Source: an archaeon (GTDB lineage: Archaea > Thermoproteota > Nitrososphaeria_A > Caldarchaeales > Wolframiiraptoraceae). Taken from it: 7,446 nt of DNA. Position 1 is the stretch's first letter. Each line of letters begins with the position of its first letter. The notes under the pieces were generated by a model. The model saw only the letters and a list, made by a program, of their open reading frames with translations. It did not search any database and had not been told where the DNA came from. This document shows positions 1 through 4,823 of this stretch, piece after piece. The position numbers and the translations under genes are program-made. The stretch lies in the NCBI GenBank assembly GCA_029258815.1, contig JAPDJZ010000098.1:1-7446 (forward strand). The letters are read 5' to 3'.

Positions 1-130
1 GGCTAAGATGCATGTGGAGGAGATCCTCGAAGCTTCTCATGGAATCGCCGCCAAGACCGAGAGGGTGATAATGGAGAGGGGAACCTATCCCCCGATCTGG
101 AGGGGTGGGAAGAGGAGGGTCAGGAAATGA
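1..130 (+). CDS. cbf5: H/ACA RNP pseudouridine synthase Cbf5, C-terminal end (5' truncated by window)
   Basis: An open frame enters from the left edge (first full codon at position 2) and stops at TGA 128-130, giving the last 42 residues of a protein. The tail has the order M-H-(x)4-I-L, H-G-I-A-A-K-T-E-R-V-I-M, then T-Y-P-P-I-W and a basic end. This matches, from memory, the C-terminal PUA-domain end of archaeal Cbf5 (Pyrococcus Cbf5 has a K-G-I-A-V-D-V-E-K-V-F-M segment followed by W-Y-P-K-L-W). Cbf5 is the catalytic subunit of archaeal H/ACA guide ribonucleoproteins, which convert uridine to pseudouridine in rRNA and also act on tRNA U55. The catalytic Asp domain lies outside the window, so the assignment rests on the tail alone. 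The gene converges on the next one with only 6 bp between the stop codons. Confidence 0.8.
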   Translation, partial: AKMHVEEILEASHGIAAKTERVIMERGTYPPIWRGGKRRVRK

Positions 131-136
131 GTTAAC

Positions 137-940
137 TCACTTTACCACGATGAGCTTGGGATGATGTAGACATATCCCACCTATTTTGATCCTACTCCTC
201 CTAATGGCCTTAATCACGTCCTTGACATATCTCTCAAACCTCTCCGTATCCGACATAACCTCATATGCTTCCCAATACTTATCCTTCAGAAATCTCCTAA
301 ACTCCGCTCCAGCGGCTCTGAAGTTTAGGAACTCGAAGAAATAGTATGTGACGAAGTCCCTGGTATCGTTTATTATCTCCTCGATGTCCGTCAGCTTTGG
401 GATTATTGGGGAGATGAAGGCATAATTCTTAACCCCACTTTCATATAATCTCTTTAATGCCTCAACTCTCCTCCCGATGCTCGGCGAGCGCGGCTCCAGA
501 TCCCTCTTAATGGACTCCCCGAAGCTATTCACGGTTAATCCCACCTCAATATTCTCGAATCTCTTGAACAGTTCCACGTCCCTCAGAACTAGGTCGGATT
601 TCGTCAGGATCGAGAGCCTTATCCTCTTATTCATGCTTTCGAGGATCCTCTTGGTGAGCTCGAGCCTCTTCTCGATCGGCTGATATGGATCTGAGATGCT
701 CGACATATACACCTTCCCGGCGACGTATCTACTCCTCACGAGCTCCGGCATATTCTCCCTCACAACCACCCAAGAACCCCATCTCCCATAATAATACCGC
801 CTACGCACGAACTTGGCATAACAGTATCTGCACGCATGCTGGCAGCCGACGTACTGGTTTATCACCCACCTAGCTCCCGGGATCCTCGTCGGCGAGAAAG
901 CCCTCCCAGCCCTCTCCCGGATCACCCTCACTCGAATCAC
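137..940 (-). CDS. SplB-like radical SAM protein (SPL family)
   Basis: The 267-residue protein carries a radical SAM cluster motif C-x3-C-x2-C at Cys33, Cys37 and Cys40, followed by Y-A as in the family. These cysteines hold a 4Fe-4S cluster that cleaves S-adenosylmethionine. Further family blocks follow: S-S-I-S-D-P-Y-Q-P-I-E around residues 80-90, an I-L-T-K-S-D-L-V-L-R-D block, L-E-P-R-S-P-S and F-I-S-P-I-I-P. These place it with the COG1533 (SplB/Rv2578c/PA0069-like) proteins. True spore photoproduct lyases repair a thymine dimer, but most archaeal members have no proven substrate, so I do not assign that activity. The GTG at 938-940 is the longest start. A GGAGG ends only 2 nt before it, so the in-frame GTG at codon 4 (929-931, spacing 11 nt) is also possible. 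The gene is visibly more AT-rich (samples of 40-47% G+C) than the genes from 1218 onward. Confidence 0.88.
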   Translation of the reverse strand: MIRVRVIRERAGRAFSPTRIPGARWVINQYVGCQHACRYCYAKFVRRRYYYGRWGSWVVVRENMPELVRSRYVAGKVYMSSISDPYQPIEKRLELTKRILESMNKRIRLSILTKSDLVLRDVELFKRFENIEVGLTVNSFGESIKRDLEPRSPSIGRRVEALKRLYESGVKNYAFISPIIPKLTDIEEIINDTRDFVTYYFFEFLNFRAAGAEFRRFLKDKYWEAYEVMSDTERFERYVKDVIKAIRRSRIKIGGICLHHPKLIVVK

Positions 941-963
941 TTCCTCCAGACCTATTCCCGGAG

Positions 964-980
964 CCTAAATACGTTTATGA
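964..980 (-). promoter_or_regulatory. Candidate TATA element(s) for the radical SAM gene
   Basis: Read on the minus strand, the A/T-rich stretch contains ATAAACG (complement of 973-979) and GTATTTAGG (complement of 963-971). A TATA centre near 977 would start transcription about 26 nt downstream, near 951. That gives a leader of about 10 nt that just includes the GGAGG. The second element would give an essentially leaderless message. This is inference from spacing only. Confidence 0.4.
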
Positions 981-1004
981 TAGAAGCATCGTCATAGCGT
1001 TCAG

Positions 1005-1017
1005 ATAATTTTTAATT
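1005..1017 (+). promoter_or_regulatory. TATA-like box of the tRNA-Ser gene
   Basis: The run ATAATTTTTAATT lies about 43 bp (box centre) upstream of the mature tRNA 5' end. With the usual archaeal TATA-to-start distance of about 26 bp, transcription would begin near 1037 and leave a 17 nt leader for RNase P to remove. It is the most AT-rich segment of the intergenic region. Confidence 0.5.
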
Positions 1018-1054
1018 GAGGAAATGCGAAGCTACCATGAAGCCGATGCGCCGA

Positions 1055-1140
1055 GCGGCGGTACCCTAGCCTGGTAAGGGGCAGGCCTGGAGAGCCTGTG
1101 GCCCATCTGGGCCTCGAGGGTTCAAATCCCTCCCGCCGCG
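1055..1140 (+). tRNA. tRNA-Ser (anticodon GGA)
   Basis: The 86 nt sequence folds as a class II tRNA. The acceptor stem pairs GCGGCGG (1055-1061) with CCGCCGC (1133-1139), leaving discriminator G at 1140. The D stem is CCC/GGG. The anticodon stem CAGGC/GCCTG (1082-1086/1094-1098) encloses the loop CTGGAGA, so the anticodon GGA at 1089-1091 reads UCC and UCU serine codons. The long variable arm pairs GGCCC with GGGCC (1100-1104/1109-1113). The T arm is GAGGG/CCCTC with loop TTCAAAT. All stems pair perfectly and there is no intron. The 3' CCA is not encoded (the next bases are CAT) and would be added by tRNA nucleotidyltransferase. Confidence 0.97.
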
Positions 1141-1160
1141 CATCCCACTAAACTCTCTGG

Positions 1161-1166
1161 CTTTTC
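1161..1166 (+). terminator. Possible T-run terminator after tRNA-Ser
   Basis: A short CTTTTC run lies about 20 bp past the tRNA 3' end. Archaeal RNA polymerase tends to stop at T-rich tracts in the non-template strand. Four T residues are weak, and no stronger tract occurs before the convergent ilvE gene end at 1218. Confidence 0.25.
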
Positions 1167-1217
1167 TGATCGGGGGGCGTGCGGGGGTCGGCGGTGGAAG
1201 CCCATTCGACGGCATCC

Positions 1218-2114
1218 CTACTCCGGGTATATCTTGATCCCGTTCTCAGGTTTTCTGCATTCCTTCTCGAACTCTTCCATCAGCCTTAACGTTGTCCTCC
1301 CGGCTTTCCCATCTCCTATCGTTCTCCCAGCTATCCTCGTTACAGGAACTATTCCGGCTCCCGTCCCGGTCATGAATACCTCGTCGGCCGTGAGGAGTTC
1401 GAAGGGCGTTACATCCCTTTCCTCGACCGGGTAGCCTAGCTTCTTCGCCAGCTCCATCACGAAGTTCCTCGTTACCCCGGGTAATGCCCCGGTCGATGAC
1501 GGAGGAGTTATCACTTTGCCGTCCTTTACGAGGAATATGTTCGTCGAGGATGTTTCGGCGACGAATCCCCGGTCGTCGAGCATTATCGCGTCGTCGGCTC
1601 CGGCCGCTATGGCCTCGATCTTGGCTAGGATGCTGTTCAGGTAGTTTAGGGATTTTATCTGATGGGTCGTCGCGTCCACCCTATCCCTCCTAACCGAGGA
1701 TATTATCAGGCTCAGCCCCTTCAGCTTCGCCTCCTTTTTATAGAGCGCTAGGATGGGCTCCGCGATTATTATCACGTTAGGCTTGCCGCATTTCCGGGGG
1801 TCTAAGCCCAGGTCTCCAACCCCCCTAGTTACGACGAGCCTGATGTAGGCGTCCTTCAGGCCGTTCTTCCTAAGGGTTTTCAAGACGGCGTCTATCATCT
1901 CCTCCTTGCTCATGGGGATTTCGAGTATTATCGCCTTAGCCGAGGCGTAAAGCCTATCGATGTGCTCCCTGAGCTTGAAGACCACCCCGTCGTAGGCTCT
2001 TATCCCCTCGAAGACCCCGTCGCCGTAGAGGAAGCCGTGATCGTAGACCGGGATCTTGGCCTCGCTCTTCGGATAGAATTCGCCGTTGATGTAGATTAGA
2101 GGCTCCTGCCCCAT
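1218..2114 (-). CDS. ilvE: Branched-chain amino acid aminotransferase (class IV PLP enzyme)
   Basis: The 298-residue protein is a typical-length fold-type IV aminotransferase. It would catalyse the last step of valine, leucine and isoleucine synthesis, and the reverse first step of their breakdown, exchanging the amino group with glutamate in the cytoplasm. Visible hallmarks are the N-terminal Y-I-N-G-E-F, the block D-H-G-F-L-Y-G-D-G-V-F-E-G at 25-37, and the PLP Schiff-base lysine K154 in H-Q-I-K-S-L-N-Y. Glu187 in A-E-T-S-S-T-N would bind the pyridine nitrogen. The phosphate-binding segments are G-A-L-P-G-V-T-R (209-216) and T-G-T-G-A-G. D-amino acid aminotransferase and aminodeoxychorismate lyase are related folds, but the length and these blocks favour IlvE. 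The ATG at 2112-2114 is preceded by GGAGG with 4 nt spacing. The gene diverges from an Lrp-type regulator, which suggests amino-acid-linked control. The stop TAG lies 77 bp from the tRNA, tail to tail. Confidence 0.93.
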   Translation of the reverse strand: MGQEPLIYINGEFYPKSEAKIPVYDHGFLYGDGVFEGIRAYDGVVFKLREHIDRLYASAKAIILEIPMSKEEMIDAVLKTLRKNGLKDAYIRLVVTRGVGDLGLDPRKCGKPNVIIIAEPILALYKKEAKLKGLSLIISSVRRDRVDATTHQIKSLNYLNSILAKIEAIAAGADDAIMLDDRGFVAETSSTNIFLVKDGKVITPPSSTGALPGVTRNFVMELAKKLGYPVEERDVTPFELLTADEVFMTGTGAGIVPVTRIAGRTIGDGKAGRTTLRLMEEFEKECRKPENGIKIYPE

Positions 2115-2137
2115 GGCTCCTCCGAGTATTGAAACCG

Positions 2138-2147
2138 TAAATAAAAG
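2138..2147 (-). promoter_or_regulatory. TATA box for ilvE
   Basis: On the minus strand the sequence reads GGAAC then CTTTTATTTA, a good BRE/TATA pair. A start about 26 nt downstream would be near 2116, almost on the ATG at 2114, giving a leaderless or 2-3 nt leader transcript. The GGAGG at 2119-2123 would then lie outside the message. Either the start is closer than usual or the Shine-Dalgarno is unused. Confidence 0.55.
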
Positions 2148-2164
2148 TTCCGCCTCCCCGCGTC

Positions 2165-2176
2165 GAACGTTTTTAG
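2165..2176 (+). promoter_or_regulatory. TATA box for the Lrp/AsnC gene
   Basis: GAAC followed by GTTTTTAG lies 28-39 bp before the ATG at 2204. Transcription would begin near 2198, leaving about 6 nt of leader. No strong Shine-Dalgarno precedes the ATG (only CGGGG), which agrees with a near-leaderless message. The GAAC just ahead of the T-rich box repeats the arrangement of the opposing ilvE promoter. Confidence 0.5.
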
Positions 2177-2190
2177 CCTCAGGCTTAGCC
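2175..2190. promoter_or_regulatory. Nested palindromes, candidate Lrp operator
   Basis: AGCCT-C-AGGCT (2175-2185) and GGCT-T-AGCC (2182-2190) are perfect overlapping inverted repeats, so the unit AGCC/GGCT alternates three times in 16 bp. They lie between the lrp TATA box and its expected transcription start, where a bound repressor would block polymerase. This position suits autoregulation. Binding is inference. Confidence 0.4.
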
Positions 2191-2203
2191 GGATATCTCG
2201 GGG

Positions 2204-2638
2204 ATGATGGCGGACACCTATGCCCTCGACGAGGTGGATCACAGGCTAATCGAGCTCCTCCAGAAGAACAGTAGAACCTCCTTCGTCGAGCTCGGCAGGA
2301 TCCTAGGGCTATCCGAGGGGGCGGTTAGGAGAAGGGTTAGGCTTCTACAGGAGCGGGGGGTGATCAAGAAGTTTACGATAGAGGTCGATAGAGGCTACGG
2401 AGTTAGAGCCGTAACCTTTCTCCAGCTCGAGGCCGGGGCTTCCCCGAGGAAGGTGGCTGACAGGATAGCCGAGCTTCCGGGGGTCGAGAAGGTTTACGAG
2501 CTTACCGGGAGGTTTGACGCCCTGGCGGTGATATCAGCTCCGAGCATAACCGAGCTAAACGAGCGGATAGACAGGATAAGGAACATCGAGGGGGTTAGGA
2601 GCACGGAGACGGCCGTGATCCTCAGGGTTATAGGCTGA
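2204..2638 (+). CDS. Lrp/AsnC family transcriptional regulator
   Basis: The 144-residue protein has the standard two-domain layout of feast/famine regulators. The N-terminal winged helix-turn-helix spans about residues 8-58: L-D-x-x-D-x-x-L-I-x-x-L-Q, then the recognition part L-G-L-S-E-G-A-V-R-R-R-V and G-V-I-K-K-F. A C-terminal RAM effector/oligomerisation domain spans about 65-143 and carries the family signature Y-E-L-T-G-R-F-D. Such proteins bind DNA as dimers to octamers and respond to amino acids. Two consecutive ATG codons (2204 and 2207) could each serve as start; the expected transcription start near 2198 fits either. Its divergent partner is ilvE, 89 bp away, which makes branched-chain amino acid control the natural guess. 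The effector cannot be told from the sequence. The downstream methyltransferase gene begins 57 bp later and could be co-transcribed. Confidence 0.92.
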   Translation: MMADTYALDEVDHRLIELLQKNSRTSFVELGRILGLSEGAVRRRVRLLQERGVIKKFTIEVDRGYGVRAVTFLQLEAGASPRKVADRIAELPGVEKVYELTGRFDALAVISAPSITELNERIDRIRNIEGVRSTETAVILRVIG

Positions 2639-2695
2639 GAAGGGTAAGACTCTAAAGTAGGCTGTTCGCTATCCTTCACCGGAGAAGGGCTCGGC

Positions 2696-3827
2696 ATGGT
2701 GATATACGAGGAGAGATGGGATCTCGGAAGGCTGGTAACCTTCGTCCCGAATAAGAGGACTCCCATCTATAATTGGTTTTTTCTTTAAGGAGGGCTTCTC
2801 CCGCGAGTTCGTCCACCTAATGCTAAGGCGCTTCGAGGCGTCCCCCGGGTTTAAGGTTTTAGACCCCTTCCTAGGATCCGGAACGACCCTGCTTGCGTGC
2901 AAGGAGCTCGGCGTAGACGGCGTCGGGGTGGATGTGGCTCCCTTAGCCGTCTTCGTATCCCAAGTCAAGATAGCGGACTACGATGTCGAGGAGCTTAAGA
3001 GGGCGGCCAGGCGTCTTTTCGATCAGCCCTTCCGCCAACCCGACCTCTCGGAGGTTAGCGGGTTCGTTAAGCGGTTTTTCCTAAAGCCCTCCCTCGAGGA
3101 CATAATCTTCTTCAGGGAGAGGATTCGGGAGATCGGCGACCCCGTTGTCAGGAACTTCTTCACCCTAGCCTTGATGAACGCCGCGATGAAGGTTTCCTTC
3201 GCCTACAAGGATGGAGCGGTTCTAAAGGTCGTTGAGAAGCCCGTTCCCCCCTTCAGAAAGTTCTTCAAGCGAGTGGTCAAGAAGATGATTAGGGATCTCA
3301 CCAAGCTGAGCTTCAAGCCCTGCAACTTGGAGGTCTATCTCGGAGACGCTCGGAGGATGGGCTTCCTAGAGGACGAGTCCTTCGACGCGGTCATAACGTC
3401 GCCGCCATACCTGAACAAGATAGAATACACGAAGGTCTATCGAATAGAGTACGAGCTGTTCTTCGGGGACGTTAAGATAGATCCTGTGAGATCCTATCTT
3501 GGCCTCAATCCCAAGAACGTCGTCGACCAGTTCCCGGAGCTGAACCTGCCCGAGGTCGCCAAAGCATACTTCCACGACATGAGGCTATGCCTCGAGGAGA
3601 TTTTCAGGGTTTTGAAGCCCGGCGGCAGGGTCGCCATGGTGGTGGCGGGAGGGGTTTTCCCGGATAGGGTCGTGGAATCCGATAAACTCGTCATGAAGCT
3701 CGCGGAGAGGGTGGGCTTCGCGGGTGAGAGGATAATAGCCGTGAACAGGAGGGTTGCGACGGCCCGCAGAGTTATCAAGATAGGGGAGGCTAGGGAGAGC
3801 GTACTGCTAATGAGCAAGCCGGCCTAA
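2696..3827 (+). CDS. DNA methyltransferase, N4-cytosine/N6-adenine type, interrupted by a +1 frame change
   Basis: The gene is read in two frames. ATG 2696 opens 30 codons ending in N-W-F-F-L and stops at TAA 2786-2788. The frame one base ahead continues without loss as K-E-G-F-S-R-E-F-V and then the catalytic core. Joined by a +1 shift, the product is about 376 residues. The core has the AdoMet-binding motif D-P-F-L-G-S-G-T-T (56-64 of the joined protein), an acidic V-G-V-D motif, the catalytic S-P-P-Y (235-238) and a late R-V-L-K-P-G-G-R block. S-P-P-Y with a G-S-G-T-T loop indicates an amino-methyltransferase acting on adenine N6 or cytosine N4 in DNA; an RNA target is not excluded. Motif I precedes motif IV with about 170 residues between, which may hold target recognition. 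The ATG at 2820 could begin a 335-residue product, but it has no Shine-Dalgarno and omits a conserved-looking N-terminus. No restriction enzyme gene is adjacent. Confidence 0.8.
2777..2789 (+). other. Frame-change site T6-C-TTT-AAG, possible +1 recoding
   Basis: In the incoming frame the codons are TTT TTT CTT TAA. Moving one base forward at CTT gives TTT in the P site and AAG next, and the outgoing frame is open for the whole methyltransferase core. CTT followed by T-stop is the geometry of the bacterial prfB +1 frameshift site (CTT TGA). The upstream Shine-Dalgarno stimulator of prfB is absent at its 3 nt spacing. An AAGGAGG occurs just downstream (2787-2793) but simply encodes K-E-G. Removing one T from the T6 run would also restore the frame, so a homopolymer sequencing or mutational indel is a strong alternative. 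Confidence 0.6.
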
Positions 3828-3829
3828 CC

Positions 3830-3849
3830 TCAACCAATATCAACCAATA
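3830..3849 (+). repeat. Two tandem copies of a 10 bp unit
   Basis: TCAACCAATA occurs twice in direct succession, directly after the methyltransferase stop codon. The second copy runs into TATATCC, so the repeat supplies part of the promoter of the next gene. Ten base pairs is one helical turn, so two copies could place a regulator twice on one DNA face, or this may be replication slippage. Confidence 0.7.
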
Positions 3850-3854
3850 TATCC
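3845..3854 (+). promoter_or_regulatory. TATA box for the FAH-family gene
   Basis: CAATATATCC lies about 31 bp (box centre) before the ATG at 3881. A start near 3875 would leave a leader of only a few nucleotides. A GAGG at 3874-3877 precedes the ATG by 3 nt. Confidence 0.5.
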
Positions 3855-3880
3855 AAGCTCGCGAGCCTTTAACGAGGATA

Positions 3881-4756
3881 ATGCGGATAGTATCCTATAG
3901 CTCGGGCGGGGAGCGCGACTACGGGTTCCTAGTCTCCCCGGAGCAATTCGTTCCCAGATACTTCGTCGAGGACGCCCTCCGCATGGAGCTTCCGAAAAAC
4001 GTTAAGGATCTTCTATCGGATGGGGAGCTGCTGGAGCTCGTGAACTCAGTCGTCGGGAAGATCCCGATCGAGTCCTTTTCGGTGGAAAGCGTCCACCTCG
4101 AGCCGCCGGTCCCGAACCCCGGGAAGATAATCTGCCTGGGCCTAAACTACCTCGATCACGCGGAGGAGGCGGGGGTCGAGCCGCCGGAGGATCCGATAAT
4201 ATTCCTGAAGCCGGCTACGGCGCTGATCGGGCCGTATGATCCGATAGTGAAGCCTAGGATCGTCGAGGAGCTTGACTACGAGATAGAGCTGGCCGCGGTC
4301 ATAGGATGCAGGTGCAGGGACGTGGAGCCCGAGGAGGCCTACGAGCACGTCTTCGGATACATGATTCTAAACGACGTATCCGCGAGGGACGTCCAGTTTA
4401 GGGGCGCTCAGTGGATCCGCGGGAAGATGTTCGATACGTTCGCCCCAACCGGGCCGAGCCTGGTGTCGCGCGACGAGATCGGGGACCCGCACAACCTTCG
4501 GATGCTCACTAGGGTGAACGAGGAGATCAGGCAGAACTCGAGCACCTCTAGAATGATCAAGAAGCTGCCGGAGATAGTGTCCACCCTAAGTCAGGGGGTA
4601 ACCCTAGAGCCCGGGGACATAATCTCTACCGGAACTCCGGCGGGCGTCGGGCTGTATCAGAAGCCGGAGCCGAAGCTTCTTGAGCCGGGCGACGTGGTGG
4701 AGATGTGGATCGAGCGGATAGGGACTATAAGAAACCCGGTGATCTCGCCGGAGTAG
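3881..4756 (+). CDS. Fumarylacetoacetate hydrolase family protein
   Basis: The 291-residue protein has the family layout: a short variable N-terminal domain (1-75) and the FAH catalytic barrel from about residue 80. Visible motifs are L-G-L-N-Y-x-D-H-A-E-E (86-96) with His93 and Glu96 as the likely catalytic dyad, F-L-K-P (108-111), D-Y-E-I-E-L-A with metal ligands Glu134 and Glu136, and N-D-V-S-A-R-D with ligand Asp165. K-M-F-D-T-F-A-P-T-G-P and I-S-T-G-T-P-A-G-V-G follow. Members use Mg2+ or Mn2+ to cleave or decarboxylate beta-diketo or 2-oxo acids (acylpyruvases, oxaloacetate decarboxylase, homoprotocatechuate-pathway decarboxylase/isomerase, 2-keto-3-deoxy sugar acid dehydratases). Neither the residues I can read nor the neighbours identify the substrate, so only the family is named. 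The gene has its own TATA box and stands between unrelated genes. Confidence 0.9.
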   Translation: MRIVSYSSGGERDYGFLVSPEQFVPRYFVEDALRMELPKNVKDLLSDGELLELVNSVVGKIPIESFSVESVHLEPPVPNPGKIICLGLNYLDHAEEAGVEPPEDPIIFLKPATALIGPYDPIVKPRIVEELDYEIELAAVIGCRCRDVEPEEAYEHVFGYMILNDVSARDVQFRGAQWIRGKMFDTFAPTGPSLVSRDEIGDPHNLRMLTRVNEEIRQNSSTSRMIKKLPEIVSTLSQGVTLEPGDIISTGTPAGVGLYQKPEPKLLEPGDVVEMWIERIGTIRNPVISPE

Positions 4757-4786
4757 GGGGAGCGAGGATGAGAGGTGTGGAAAAGT

Positions 4787-4797
4787 CTATAAGCTTT
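4787..4797 (+). promoter_or_regulatory. Strong TATA box for the geranylgeranyl reductase gene
   Basis: CTATAAGCTTT, preceded by the purine-rich GTGGAAAAG as a BRE candidate, is the best archaeal TATA box in the window. At 23-26 bp downstream, transcription would begin near 4815-4818. That is past the ATG at 4803 and a few bases before the ATG at 4824. This spacing decides the start codon of the following gene. Confidence 0.6.
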
Positions 4798-4823
4798 AGG
4801 TTATGAGCTTAGGCGATCTGAGG

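Noticed and set aside
1055..1140. tRNA-Ser as an attachment site for an integrated element.
   Set aside because: I found no second copy of the tRNA 3' segment and no integrase or phage-like gene in the window.
1172..1197. G-rich stretch between tRNA-Ser and ilvE as a G-quadruplex.
   Set aside because: Only two runs have three or more G residues apart from short GG pairs, so a stable four-run quadruplex is not supported.
2789..2801. Small hairpin GGAG-(5 nt)-CTCC just after the frame-change site as a frameshift stimulator.
   Set aside because: The stem has only 4 bp and starts directly at the stop codon with no spacer, unlike known stimulatory structures.
2820..3827. The methyltransferase as a complete 335-residue gene starting at ATG 2820.
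   Set aside because: There is no Shine-Dalgarno or promoter at a proper distance, and the conserved-looking coding sequence continues upstream of this ATG in the same frame to the frame-change site.
4768..4806. A 12-codon reading frame with a GAGG before its ATG, overlapping ATG 4803 by ATGA, resembling a leader peptide.
   Set aside because: The TATA box lies inside this frame and predicts that transcription begins after it, so it would not be transcribed from that promoter; nothing else supports it.
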